Below are positions 10,483 to 22,895 of a stretch of DNA of 64,000 nt, in pieces. Source of the DNA: Mercurialis annua (taxonomy: Eukaryota > Streptophyta > Magnoliopsida > Malpighiales > Euphorbiaceae). The translations under genes were made by a program, and so were the position numbers. The stretch covers positions 18,925,001 through 18,989,000 of the forward strand of contig NC_065573.1 in the NCBI RefSeq assembly GCF_937616625.2, written 5' to 3'. The stretch's first letter is position 1, and each line of letters opens with the position of its first letter. Under the pieces are notes generated by a model. That model ran no database searches and was not told where the DNA came from. It was given only the letters and a program-made list of their open reading frames with translations.

Positions 10483-13400
10483 ATGGGGAGAGGAACAATA
10501 AAAGTAAATGGAATTGTAAAAAAAGGATTAGGAGAGATGAGTTTCAATTCAGAAGGAGGAGTCATCAACTGGTTTCCCGGTCACATGGCTGCTGCTACTC
10601 GCGCTATTCGTACTCGTCTTAAACTCGCCGACCTCGTCATTGAAGTCCGCGATTCTCGCATTCCGTTGTCTTCTGCAAATGAAGATTTACAGTCTCAGCT
10701 CACTTCGAAACGCCGAGTTATTGCTCTTAATAAGAGAGACTTGGCCAATCCTAATATAATGCATGTAATCATCACTTCATTACATACCCTTTGGTTTGAT
10801 TTTTAGTGGGTTGTGTTTTGTTTTGCTTAATTTTGTGTTTAATTGTTGTTTTTGTAGAAATGGGTGGATTATTTTAGTTCGTGTAAGCAGGATGCTATTC
10901 CGATAAATTCACATAGTAAGAGCTCTGTTATGAAGGTCAGTTTTCATATCTGATTTTTGTTGTCTCTGTAATGTAGATAACTTTGGTATTGGTTATTGAC
11001 CACGTAGCAATGGGACACTTGGACATGGACACGAAGAAACGGCTATATTTTAAGGTTTCCTATGTTAAAATTGAAGTTTCGTGCCCGAAACGCCAAGTGT
11101 CCCACACATTTCCAGAAAGGGAAACATTGATTAACTGAAGTGTTCGCCCTACCTATAGGGCGTAAAGCAATATGTCTTTATCGAATGCACTGAAAATGTT
11201 TTTTGATAAACAATAGAAAATTAACTTTGATTTCATTTCGGACAGCAACTAGACATATACTTTAGCCAATTATGTTTATGCCTTTTGGGGTGTGTATGAT
11301 ATATATGCATAAATGTAGCTTTGTCCCTAATTACATGTCTACTTCAAATAGCACTGTAAGCTTAAGCTTGTTTATGTAAATGTTCGATTGTGCTTGCAAG
11401 CATTTCCATTCTTTCATTCCTTATTCATAGAAATCTAAAATTCAAAACGATGGCCTTAATATGAGTTATGACTTTATGATCTGGAGTTATGCTTGCCAGA
11501 TATGGTCTTGTGAATTAGTAGCAATGCAATCGTACTACCTATGCAATTGATTTTCCTCGATATTACAAAATGATTTATTGAATCTAGAGGCTCCTGTCTA
11601 TCAATTGAATTAATTAATTCATCGAACTTTCTTTTATCTTTCCATGCTTGTTCTTAACCTATATTTTTTGGTGGCTGATATGCTACTAGCTTCTAGAGCT
11701 TGTGGAGTTCAAACTAAAAGAAGTGATGTCAAGAGAACCTACTCTCCTTGTCATGGTGGTTGGAGTTCCTAATGTTGGCAAATCAGCTTTGATAAATTCT
11801 ATCCATCAAATTGCACACTCTCGCTTTCCAGGTACGGTATTTTATATTTGGCAACATAAAGTTTATTAATGAACCGTAATCTTTACAAAAACTCAATTGT
11901 CAGGTTTATTATTGTGATATCATTTTGAGCGATCATGTTTTGAGTTTTCTGCATAGTGCAGGAGAAAAGGAAACGAGCTACAGTAGGGCCATTGCCTGGT
12001 GTTACTCAAGATATTGCAGGATACAAGGTGAACTGATTTTTCCTTGTCTATGTGCTTTAAAGTTTAGAGGGTTCCTACTCTCAACATATATGCGGATGCA
12101 TGGCATGTGCACATTTATTTTTCTGTAAAATAAAACTACTTATCTGAATGTCTTTTTGTATAACTATCAAGTACACGGATGTATAAGGACTAACTTATCA
12201 TGTTTATATAGTATGATTACGTAATGCTGGATTAACTATCATCATGCTAAAGGATAGCATTGTTCTTTCTGTTCATAGAATGTCTTTGCCAGAAATACTT
12301 GTTACCAGGTATTTAATGTAAAGCTGTCAACATATTGATTATTCTGAGTCTCTCATGTGAAACTATGCCCTAGCAAAACCAAAGTCTAATATTTAACCCC
12401 AAAAGCCCATTTTTACCAAGAGTTGCAACAATATGGCTTGCTGTTTGATGGTCCTTCTTTTGGATCTTAAAAATCTAACTGTCAGCCCGTCAATCTCTCT
12501 ACTGAAGTTACTAAAATTTAAATCATCTTTTTTTCTTTTTTTCTTAATTGTTTTTTGTGTGTTGTTTTGCTGATAAAAGTTTCCCAGTTTGTTTCATGAA
12601 TTCCTGTTGTCATTCTTTTTCAAAATATATGATACTAATGTTTTTATTTGTTTATATGTACAGATTGCTAATCAACCTAGCATATACGTTTTGGACACTC
12701 CGGGTGTGTTAGTTCCTAGTATTCCAGATATAGAAACGGGGTTAAAGCTAGCACTTGCAGGTTTGTACTGCTCCTTGCCTCTTACTCTTTATGTGCTTTC
12801 TTCAGCATATCTTGTTTGTTTTATACGAAAATGAAGATGACAATGTGGATTTCATTGGGTTCCATACCTTTCAAATTTTGACTTTGGAATTGGTTATGTT
12901 CCAGAATTGCATCACATACATGTAGAAAAGGTTTAGTTTTGGTGTCTGCAAATGTAAATTGACATGTAGTGGTCTATAATTACATCACTTCACACCCACA
13001 CTTTCTTTTGGAAAGATTTGTAAGCAGCTGGAATGCCTATATACGTTTTCCCTGAAAATATATATTCCTCTATAAATCAATGCATTCATTTGACAATTTT
13101 GTAGTCTCAAGTATGTTATGTGAATGCTCATTTGATCCATGTCCTGAGAGAACAACAGAATACCTACCAACACAGAATTATTGCAAATTGTGTAGTAAAG
13201 TTCATATGCTTGTAACATTGGAGTCGAGTTTTGGCCAGTAATTTGTGAGTCCTATGTACAGTCAGAGACAAGATAGTGGGTTTGGATTACTGTTCTTTAT
13301 CAGTCTATACTTACAGTATGATCTCTCCTTTTGTAATGCCATTTAGCAATATCTTTCGTTTTTAACTAATGGGATTACTTAGTTCTACAATAGTCATTTT

Positions 13401-15669
13401 TTTCTGAATTTTATCATGCTACTTCACTGTCATGTTGCACATACAGCTGGACTTTTCTTTTCTTTTCTCTCTTTTTATTCTGTTTTTTAATCATTTTGTG
13501 GTATTATTTGATGTTTAGATTCTCTCTGGAGTTTCTTAAACTTGGTCATGGTATATGCAGGCGCCATTATCAGATACTAAACTTAACTTAAGCCACTTTT
13601 CACATTAGATAAATTTTCTATCAGAAAATTTGCAGTAGATCTACCATTGATCTTGTCTCAAATCTTTCCAGTTGCCTTACTAACTTCGGCTAAGATTTCA
13701 AGTTGGAAGTTTCAGAGGTTTGAATATTCACGTGATTGCCGATTAAGATGATTGTGTTGTTTGAGATCATGGAAACTTGCCCTCTAATACTATATAGCCC
13801 CACACCCGTTGCAGATAGAAAAAGAACAATGCAAACAAGGCTGCTCTGATAGAAACTAAACTTCACTTATACTCTAATTAACATCACAAAACTGTTAAAA
13901 CTTAAAAAGTGTTCACTTGGCTCTATGATCTAAATGTTTGAAACTTTATTATTTTGTTTAACATACCTAATAGCCAAAAATCCTTGTAGGCTTTCCACTT
14001 CTGCAATAAATGTATCAAAATTTTGGAAATTTTAGCATGATTTGAGAATGTAATTAAACCTATAGCTGATTGGTCGAACATGGAACCTGAAGGACATATT
14101 GGCTATGAGTTATAGAAAATTCCGTGAACTGTAAAGCTTCCATCCGATGTAAATTTTCTTGACTGATTTCATTTTTATTATTTAATTTAAACTGTATAAT
14201 TGGGTGCATATGCAGGATCTGTGAAAGATTCTGTTGTAGGTGAAGAGCGCATTGCTCAATACTTGTTGGCTGTTTTAAATACTCGAGGCACTCCTCTTCA
14301 CTGGAGACACTGGAATAACAGAAAAATGGAGGGGATCAGATATGGGTCTCAGGATAAACAGGAGACTGATATTAACGACTTTCGATCAAAGAAGAGGAAG
14401 CCACTGAATTTGTCGGATGTGATTTATGTTGAGGTGACAAGATATCTACCTCTCTCGCTTTTAATACAGTATGGTCTTCATTAATGGAATGCAACTTGAT
14501 GTTTGTTGACCTTTCGAATTATAATATTCTATTTTATCTATTTTCCAATTGGATGATATGCACAATAATGGTTTGTAATTGTCAAAATAATGCGGGAGCA
14601 GTGTCAATATTCAACTTTATGATATGTAGTTTGATGTTAGAGAGTTGTGATTGATTTGTATATATTTCCAGGTCCTTAAACTATACGTGTTTTGTTTGTC
14701 TGATCCTTAAACTATTTTTTGTCTTTATATGGTCCTTTAACTTAGCGAAAAACCATTTTTCAATCCCTGATTGATAAAAACGACGCCGTTCAGGGTATCA
14801 ATTTGCATATTCAAAAATAATGGCACGACGTCATTTTTATCATTCAGGGACTTAAAAATGCATTTTCGCTTAGTTGAAGGACCAGATAAGGACACAAAAT
14901 AGTTTAAGGACCAGATAAACAAAACATGTATAGTTTAAGGACCTGTAAATGGGTTATTCCTTGTATATAAGTTACAAATTTAATTCCAATATTTCTAAAG
15001 TCATAAAATATGCACCACAGATAATTATTCGTTTTGTCTCTGTTCTTGCTGCATTTTAGGATAAAGACTGGTCACTGATCAGTACCATGGTAAATTGGTA
15101 ATCAATTAAGTATGTGAAAAAGTAAAAAAATTCTCGCCTTTCAAATTGTAGATTGTGCAGTCATATATTCATAGATTATGTGGAAAAGATTTCATTCATT
15201 TATTTAGGGACGAATGATAAATTAGCAAAATTACAGTAGCTCTTGAATTTTTGCTTATATTATATGATAAACTTCTATGAATTAATGACTCTTGCTCAAT
15301 CCATACTCTGTTTTGTTATTGTCGATTTAGGTAGGAAATCACAGTCAATCAGCTGTACCTTTAATTTAATGGTTGTAATTTCTAATGTATTTGCTGTTTG
15401 TTTTGGTTAACCTGCAGGATATTGTTACTGAAGTGCAATGCTCATTGTTTAGAACCGTAGCAGAATTTGATGGCAACGTCGAGGATGAGAACGATTTGGA
15501 GAATCTTATAGAAGAACAGTTTCAAGTACTGCAGAAGGCGCTGAAGATACCTCACAAGGCATCCGAAGCTCGTCTGATGGTATCAAAGAAGTTTCTTACT
15601 CTATTTCGGACAGGTAAACTCGGTCCTTTTATCCTCGACGATGTTCCTGAAGTCAAATCTGTACCATGA
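10483..15669 (+). CDS. SIN2: DAR/MTG1-type circularly permuted GTPase, mitochondrial (SIN2-like)
   Basis: Seven exons: 10483-10764, 10858-10935, 11690-11831, 11957-12027, 12664-12760, 14216-14433 and 15418-15669. Together they give 1140 nt, or 379 aa. All introns are GT-AG and the frame is kept throughout. The G motifs come in the permuted order typical of the YlqF/MTG1 family: G4 NKRD (83-86), SHS-like G5 (112-114), G1 GVPNVGKS (145-152), G2 with RATVGPLPGVT (174-184), G3 DTPG (202-205). The C-terminal helical region ends in LGPFILDDVPE. The opening phrase INWFPGHMAAATRAI and the overall length match Arabidopsis SHORT INTEGUMENTS 2 (about 386 aa), which is involved in mitochondrial ribosome assembly and ovule and shoot development. 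The family name motif Asp-Ala-Arg reads Asp-Ser-Arg here (57-59). Exon 4 needs the upstream of two close AGs to keep frame. Function is inferred by homology; gene structure is seen directly. Confidence 0.93.
11011..11104. repeat. Short inverted repeat in GTPase intron 2
   Basis: TGGGACACTTGG at 11011 is mirrored by CCAAGTGTCCCA ending at 11104. An inner pair, ACACGAAGAAAC against GTTTCGTGCC, extends the imperfect hairpin. It is probably a small foldback relic. No TSD was established. Confidence 0.5.
14665..14960. mobile_element. Palindromic MITE in GTPase intron 6
   Basis: The arms mirror each other: AGGTCCTTAAACTATACGTG at about 14670 against its reverse complement ending near 14943, with inner AGGACCAGATAA-type repeats. 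Flanking ttgtatata occurs at 14656-14664 and 14961-14969, a candidate 9-bp TSD suggesting a Mutator-like element. The left end lacks about 11 bp present at the right end. The core carries GACGCCGT/ACGACGTC-like palindromes resembling those in other MITEs of this window. Confidence 0.65.
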
Positions 15670-17479
15670 TTTCTCCTTGAATTCCATCTTTCAGTTTTGA
15701 GCTTTTGTTCTTGAGATACTGATTTCTTAAATTTCAGAATCCTTTTACCTATGTACACTTCACCATCTTTTCGATGAGAACTTTTGTAAATTTTGGCATC
15801 CCTTAACCAACCGAGTGTCGGAATTAATGGTAGTATAAATAGTTTTTGTTAAGAAAAATAAATGTTTAGTTTTCCATAACTATCTTTGTGGTTGTACATT
15901 TCTTTCATGTGCCCTAGCAGATAAATAAATACCATGGTTATCAAACTCAATAATGTGCCGACTTGACAATTGAAGACATGTTGACTACTTTATTGGAGGA
16001 ACCGTGTTTTTTCTCCTTTAATTGTTTTCTATAAAGGTTGAATAGCAAACAAATTGAATAATTTGTAGTATTATTTAATTCAAAAGAATTAATGTATCTA
16101 TAGTGTTTACTTCCGACAATTAACCGAATCCATTAAAGAGAATCAATTTATAAGTACTTGTTTTCAAAATTACAGAATTATCTGAAAATCATTAGTAAAA
16201 ACTTCAACAAAATGTTCTATTTTTTACCAAAAGAAATCCGTTCAAGAAGTACTAAAAAAAATGTTGCTCGTAAATAAAAAAAATTGGTTATTGAGAAAAA
16301 AAGATGTATTCATATTTATATACATAAAAGTTATATAAGAACAAACAATTTTTTTGATTATTTTTTTGTAAAGATAGAAATGAATATTTTTTAGAATAAA
16401 AAAAAATTGTTCCACTTTCAATACTCATAAAGAAAGAGTTGTAATAAATGCAAAGAATGATTGATGTTGTCGTTGTAATCGTTTAATTTTCTAATCAATT
16501 TGTCGTTTATATTTTTTATCGACTTATGCATATTCAATGTTTTCTTATCTACTCATCTAATAAATATATACTTTGAAACTTCTCTCTCTCTCTCTCTAAA
16601 TTTACTATTTTTACCTGATGTATAAAATTTGAAATTGTAATCTCGTATTTTGTATTTGAATTATTTTATGTTCTTATTGAAATTTTTTTAGTTTATAATT
16701 ATCAGTTGCTTTTTAAATTTTTATCTATTTGATCAAGTTTTACTAAAGATGGTCTTTAAATTAAAGAGCAACATTGGAGATGCTCTTATGATTTAACTTG
16801 AATTAGTTTATTTCAAATTTACAGATTTAATTTTAACTTTCAATTTGTACTTTACATTTAGATTGCTAATATTTTGGTCGATTCTCTATTATTTTATGCA
16901 AATTACCAATCATATTGTTAACATCAAATTTAATTTTGATTAGTAAAAAAATTGATTGTAAATCACATATTGCCACCTTTTGTTTTGATTATTTACTACA
17001 TTCTGTTGTTTAGATGAAAAATATTTTGGTATTTGTACATTATAATATGAAGTAGAATCAAAGTATGGATTACATCAATTTTGACGTAACAAGACTAATT
17101 TTGTCGAAGGAATGTGATTATATTAATTAACTGCACATTGAAAAACTATCAACTTTCACAACACTTATCAAAAAGAGATGAAAATATGCTCAACGTAAAC
17201 TACATTGAATTGTTGAATTGAAGGTTAGATTTAATACTTTTAATTTCTTTTATTTTTTTTAACAAATATGGTATGTCATTAGTAACTTTGTAGTATCTTA
17301 ATCAATTAATTTTAAACAGACAAATAATAACATGTTCAAATATATGCTTAGTAGCTAGTGAGTATTTTTTGAGTAGCTCATTAGTAAATTTTAACGTTAA
17401 TTATGACTTATGGAATACCACAAGAAATCTCATATTTCCTAGAAGAACAATGACTTGCATAATTGCCTATAAAAAATAG
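15670..17479. other. AT-rich spacer downstream of the GTPase gene
   Basis: Very AT-rich with no supported coding region. A (TC)n run of about 19 bp lies at 16579-16597. The 3' UTR and poly(A) signal of the GTPase gene must lie in the first few hundred bases, but no single signal stands out. Confidence 0.5.
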
Positions 17480-17865
17480 AACGGTGGCCACTCGGAAGGA
17501 TATACATCATTCTTCTCTAAACTTACTTTGAATTCATCTATTATACCCTTATTGACTTTCGCATTAGAGTGGACTCGACCTAAAAGCCCATGATCCATCT
17601 TCTTTGTATTATCTAATGTATTCACATACAACCAAATACATCTAGATCCCTAATCTCCATCCCCGAATCCATTATTTGGCGTCGTCTATAGAAAACGAGT
17701 TTCCTGAAAACGAATTTTTTATTAATTGAATGGAGGGACGACTGACAAACCAAAAAGTCAAAATAAACCACCCACATGTCGAAATACAGCACCATAGATT
17801 ACTCGAAGACCAAGAAAGAGGTAATGACACAATAGAAGGAATCTTACCATAGCTCTCTCCTCCTC
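17480..17865 (+). mobile_element. Relic of Ty3/gypsy LTR end, leader and gag start
   Basis: Around 17685 the sequence ATTTGGCGTCGTCTATAGAA resembles the leader or PBS zone (TTTGGCGCCGTCTGTGGGAA type) that follows the 5' LTR of many plant gypsy elements. It is preceded by a sequence like an LTR 3' end (GACTTTCGCATTAGAGTGGA). A short frame opens at 17730 with MEGRLTNQ, a typical gag-like N-terminus, and soon degrades. The clade is uncertain (Tat/Athila-like by leader motif, inference). Confidence 0.45.
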
Positions 17866-17949
17866 CAAGAGCAAGTAATTCAGAGGGTCTTTTTGTAAGT
17901 CTTTCTGAAGTTGCTCCAAATTAGTTCTCTGATTAATAACCTTTTGAGA

Positions 17950-18609
17950 GATATCACAAACTCCTTTTATTCAAGTGTTTGAGTCTGTGTTGAATTGCTT
18001 TCATTTTCTGGATAACTCTAAACATGGTGTATCCCTGATAACTTCTAGGCCATTATTTTTCAATAATACTTCTATAACTAGGATGCTTCAACCAGAAATT
18101 GAAGTATATGAAACTTCCCTTTGTCCTCTTCTCCCTTTTGTTATTATGAATGATAATATGGCTATGATATGATAAGCCACTAGGCAAGGTTTCAAAATAG
18201 GAATCTTGAAAAAGATCATTCCAATCCCCATTCATAAAGACTCTGTCTAACTTTTTCCAAATCCTTTTGTCACCTAACTAATCATTAGTCTAGGTGAAAA
18301 ACAACAAATATTTCTTAATTCAGCTAAACCTGCAGTAGCAATACACTCTCCTAATTCAGGAGAATGCAAGTTATTAATGCTATTACCCCCAGATCTATCA
18401 AAATCCCCAAACACTGCATTGAAGTCACCCTGAATTAACCAAGGGCCATTAATTCTTTCAGCTATCTCAAATAACTTCTCCCACAAAATACTTATGTCAT
18501 TAATATGGTTGGACTCATAAATAATAGACCAATGAAAGCTATCATTATCTATACTAACATTGCAATGAATAATCTGACTGGTAGAACAACTCACATTCAC
18601 CTTAACTCT
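17950..18609 (-). pseudogene. LINE endonuclease fragment
   Basis: On the minus strand the frame 18615-18274 contains WLIQGDFNAVFGD, the GDFN core of LINE APE endonucleases. It continues in another frame (18235-18053) with LDRVFMNGDWNDLF and GLSYHSHIII, matching the region that normally reads SDHSPI. The two frames are separated by a stop and a frameshift. The 5' end is cut at about 18609, where an LTR-like sequence begins. It is a different LINE copy from the 2.8-9.8 kb element. Confidence 0.75.
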
Positions 18610-19133
18610 TGTCACGATCCAAATTCACAGGTCGAGACCGGCGCTAGGGAACAGGAGTGGTTACTTCAGAACCCGTAGCAAACTTCAAATCAAACAAACT
18701 TAACTCGATACGATCAAACAAACATCGATCAAAAGCGGAAACATAATTATCTATATATAAACATAACATTAAAGTACAATACATACAACTATTCGATACA
18801 TAAATTTCATAATAATTATGACATCTACGGACTAATGCAGCACTAAGAATACTCAAAGGTGTCAAACTGAGACTTCTGGATCGAAGAATGAAAGCTCGAC
18901 TTCCTCAATTACTCAAAGCCTGAAACAGAAACACTGTGGGGATGTCAGTCAACACTGAGTGAGTTCACATTTACGTACGATATTATAAATATAAATTGCA
19001 TAAACCGAAAAAATATATATCATTACAAAATCATACATACCGATAAGATTGAAACCCTAATCTTATGACATAACTTATACGACGATACCCAATTCCATTC
19101 CTATCGATTCGAATCTCTTTAATCCATATGGTA

Positions 19134-19580
19134 CGGTCCCGAGATACTTCCACCGAATTACCTATACCATGTGACTCAGTCCCGAGAATCATACACCGAG
19201 TTACTGCAACCACTTCTTTGATCCAACGATATGTGAGCCTCGAGATCATCCACTGACTTACTCACTAGATACAGGTCCCGAGATAATTCCACCGAGTTAA
19301 ACTCGTATCTAACATACAAATTCTTCATACTAAACTCAACACATCTAAAAGACAAACACATCGAAACCCTAATCTTACATCGTATCACAACTACTTATGC
19401 TATATCAAATCGAATCAATCCAAGTGGTACGGTCCCGAGATAATTCCACCGAGTTAACCGCTACCATCGCTTAATCCTAAGTTGCGAGTCCCGAGAATAC
19501 CACTGAGTTACTCACTAGATACAAGTCCCGAGAATTTTGCTTCCACCGAGATGCCATTCCCGAGAGCTTCTACCGAGTTA
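19134..19580. repeat. Degenerate minisatellite, TCCCGAGA...CACCGAGTTA unit
   Basis: At least seven copies of a module reading TCCCGAGATAATTCCACCGA, some shortened, occur at about 19136, 19182, 19229, 19267, 19433, 19489, 19526 and 19558. They are spaced irregularly at about 30-160 bp. They lie in the same LTR-relative position as unrelated minisatellites in sister LTRs. Confidence 0.75.
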
Positions 19581-20257
19581 TCTCGTATCCAACAAACATG
19601 TCATCCTTTTCATTCCAAACATAATCAAACATATAGACATCTACGACTCATATCGTAATCAAAACCTTAACCCTAAAATCATGTCAAGAACGTACTTTAT
19701 AAACAAACTAGTATATACCAAACATCGTATCAAAACCATATCAAACATATCACAAAATTACAGAATACACAATCATCCAAATCCCAAAAACACAAACAAT
19801 AATTTATAAAAATAATACGCAAAGTAAATAACAGACTCACAAACACCGCTATTCTCAATCCACCACATATATCAAAACCATCAAGGTCCAAATTCAATAG
19901 CTGGATGAGATATCAAATCCTTAGAATTTGATCCTCCAAGTTTGGAAGCTTTAACCATAGAATTCTGATATTCAAACAACGAGAAAATTGATCAAAGCAC
20001 GACGAACCGAAAACGTCGTTTTGGGCCAAAACATAAGTCGTTGATTCGATCTGTTTTTGGTCGAATTTTACAAAAAAAAAGATAGAGTTGAAGAGGGCGT
20101 CGATAAATTCGATTTGACATAAAGAACGTCGAATTCCGATATTGGAGTAAAGAGATATCGACCAAACAAACGCGACATATCAATACCTCTTTTTAAAGAC
20201 TATATCAATCGGAGAAAGAGCGAACTATAAATGTTCCTATATATAGACATATATGTT

Positions 20258-20395
20258 GTCACGTGTCACTGTGCATGTGCGCCACGTGTCGCTGCTCATG
20301 CTCTCCTCGTGTCTCCACCCGTTCATCGCCACGTGCCGCCACTCCTATATCGCCATGTGTTGCCAATCCTGTATTGCTACGTGTCCGTAACCGTT
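20258..20395. repeat. G-box-containing degenerate minisatellite
   Basis: About five or six units of roughly 24 bp built on CGCCACGTGTCGC with drift (CGCCACGTGCCGCC, CGCCATGTGTTGCC, TGCTACGTGTCCG). It is a GC-rich island in an AT-rich LTR. CACGTG is a known plant bZIP/bHLH core; any regulatory role here is inference. Confidence 0.65.
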
Positions 20396-20424
20396 CTCTT
20401 CTATATTGAAATCCCAAATGCTAC

Positions 20425-21385
20425 CTTAGAAGGGGGTGAATATGATATTTTAAAAATTACAGAGGTTTAGGGAGAAGAAAGACACAAGGAATTTAGAGTG
20501 GTTCGGATCACAACTCGATCCTACTCCACTACTCAATCAAAAATTGAGATTTTGATAAATATGTGTTTTAAAGCTAAACATTAACTAATACAAAGAGATT
20601 TTCTAGAGCTAATCTCAAACTCACAAAGTGATTTTTCAAGGCTAATCACAAACATACAAACACTTAATGATTAATTAAATGATTTATAATCAACAAAAGA
20701 AAAAGAAAGCAATCAATGTAAATTGATGCACAATAAATGTTTTAGAAATAATAAATTGAATGCTTTGTAATCTTGGTTGTCGATTAAGTGTCTAACCTCA
20801 TAAATGAGGTAGACAAGGGGTATTTATGACCTCAACAACAACCTCTTGAGTCTTCTAGAAGAAAGACAAAAATTATGCTGGAAGCAGGCAAGTCGAGCCC
20901 GTGATTGCCTTGTAGCGCCCGCGACATTTGATTCCTTTGGAACCATCCAATAAGATTGAGCCAAGTGTCAGCACCTTAGTGGGGTGCTCAGAAATAGCCG
21001 TTGGGGCTCCAACGATCTGATGTGTCGCGCCCGTGATTTAAATCAAAACCCTAAGGGTTTTTTCAGCACAAATGTCGCGCCCGTGATCCAATCATATCAC
21101 GCCCGCTATTGGAGTATAGCACCCGCGATGCACAGGGTGTAGCGGGCGCGAAAAGCTACTGGATTAGATGGAATTCCGATTTTTTGATTTTCGCTAGATG
21201 GCTCCAAATCGATCAGCGATGGTTCCTATATGTTTCTATACAATAATAAACATGATTAGAACCTTTAAATTGATTGTCAAACTCAAAAGTAGAGATCAAA
21301 AAGGACTTGGTCCAATAATCTCCCCCACTTTGATTTTCGCAATCAATGTGCTCAAATGGCTAAGTTTGAGGAAGTTCAAATGAGC
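20425..21385. mobile_element. Retroelement (LTR-like) fragment
   Basis: It begins near GAAGGGGGTGAATATGAT with AGTGGTTCGGATCACAACTC about 70 bp on, a combination typical of plant Copia-type LTR starts. It ends with a CTCCCCCACTTTGATTTT-type segment. No coding domain or TSD was found, so the family assignment is tentative. It contains the CGCGCCCGTGAT motif array listed separately. Confidence 0.4.
20892..21146. repeat. Dispersed GC-rich motif array, TCGCGCCCGTGAT
   Basis: Copies or near-copies occur at 20892 (GTCGAGCCCGTGATT), 20913 (TAGCGCCCGCGAC), 21024 (GTCGCGCCCGTGATT), 21073 (GTCGCGCCCGTGATC), 21097 (ATCACGCCCGCTATT) and 21117 (TAGCACCCGCGATG). An inverted copy lies near 21139 (TAGCGGGCGCG). 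Spacing is irregular, so this is not a simple tandem repeat. Confidence 0.7.
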
Positions 21386-21429
21386 TTTGGGTTCCCCTAC
21401 CGCTGGTTGCGATCCATTAAATTGGGTCG

Positions 21430-22620
21430 TGACAGACATAATATTTCTTCCAACCTTATTCCTCCCACACACGTGTTCTAGGCGAGGTTTCATTCCTTGC
21501 ATTTTTTGTCTAAACCTTTGCATCATAATTCTAAGGTCGACGTGTACCTACCAGCTCTCTTCTACTAGTCCTAAAACGGACAAACGACACAGTCAATGTA
21601 AGGATTTTTTGTCCTCTTAATTGCAAGGTGTTCAAATATATAGACAAGGTGGAATAAGGATGCCACTGAAATAAAATATGGGAAGTAAATGAGCCTTCCC
21701 GACTAATCAAGTAAATGGACTTTACTTGACCGAATCTGGATATTAGAGGTGATCAAGTGAATTCCATTCACTTGATTAGAATCAAATATTGGAGATTTAA
21801 CCAAGTAAATGGACTTTATTTGATAGGATCTTATATTTAAATCTGGCCTAACATGATGTTTTTTGAAAATTTGATTTTGAAAACTGGAAAGGTTGTTAGG
21901 CCTGACCTAAGACTGAAATTGAAATTTGATGTTTTGAAAAACGGATTCGGAATCCTTACAGTGACATCATGCCTCAAATACAATCATTATATTGGGTAAT
22001 TTTCTAGAGGGTGGTGTCTAAACTGAAATGCATGTAGGCCGAGTTGATGCGTTTTGATAGTAACCGGTTTATGGTCACCACAGACAAATATACCTTTGAT
22101 AGGTCTCCTCAATCACGAGTACAACCAACCGAGATACTGGGCTGTGTATGATGCTACTCCTCATAAGACATTTAAGACGTTGGGGCTGGTATAGGATGTT
22201 CGACCAACACTCTATTTCCTAGAGTTTGGTGTTTGATTTTTATGCTATTGGTCCAACCCTTAGTTAGGTTACTCTAGGGTTCTATTTATAGTGATTAGAT
22301 GTAGCTTAGGGTTAGCTAGACTCTAGGTTATGTTAGGAGTCTGTTAGTCAAAGTTGTAGATGTACATGAATAATGAAAGTGTGTGAAGTGATAGTGTTTT
22401 AGGATTAGAATTAGCTTTTACATTTATCATTAGGATTAATTAAATAATTTTTGTATTACATCTTACAGGCTAAGTAAAAGAGTAACTTATGGAACTCTAC
22501 AGGTTCGGGTATGGTCAATTTAATCTGTAAGACTTGTAAATTGGTCTATAAACTTTTAAGATATTACGATTAATCCAATTTCTTAGACTTAGATCACAAT
22601 TACTTTGAATTTTTATAGGC
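21430..22620. mobile_element. Long-terminal-repeat-like sequence shared with 63.7-64 kb
   Basis: 21438-21660 matches 63742-63960: shared CTTCCAACCTTATTCCTC, GTTC(T/C)AGGCGAGGTTTCATTCC, GTCGACGT(G/A)TACCT and a TCAATGTAAGGATT-like end. At 63.7 kb this lies just upstream (minus sense) of a gypsy gag relic, so it is probably LTR or leader of that family. The remainder to 22.6 kb has no ORF. It includes LTR-like AT-rich sequence with the repeated words CAAGTAAATGGACTTTA. Confidence 0.5.
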
Positions 22621-22895
22621 TACTTGCAGCTAATTATGTTTCAATCATTCAAATTTGTTATTGCTCACGGATCTGGCCAACTGAATCCAAAAGCATACCA
22701 CAAGCTCGTCACCCAGATAAATTTATCTAAAACATTTAAGAAGGGTACAATATATAATACTCCCTCCGTCCAGTTTAAGAAAGGACGAATGAATTTTGCA
22801 TCAAGATTAATAAAATGAGACAATATTATATTATTCCATGTCTACCCTTATTAATTGTTGATTTTGCTAAAGCAAATGCATATTAATATAATCAA

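Larger units (their letters stand above)
18610..20412 (-). mobile_element. Diverged member of the long-LTR family (minus orientation)
   Basis: It opens with TGTCACGATCC and, within 80 bp, GACCGGCGCTAGGGAA and GAACCCGTAGCAA. These are the terminal modules seen at 33461 and 41165 (LTR of the LARD-like element) and at 32511. About 300 bp later a GAGTGAGTTCAC-type module is followed by a private minisatellite (19134-19580), and near the far end by a G-box-rich minisatellite (20258-20395). The GGGGTATTACA end was not found, so the right boundary is approximate. No PBS, PPT or coding region was seen; it is probably a truncated or solo LTR. Confidence 0.6.

Noticed and set aside
19537..19809. 90-aa open frame in the long-LTR fragment
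   Set aside because: Starts within the minisatellite, is low complexity (Asn/Ile-rich) and has no homologous frame in related LTRs.
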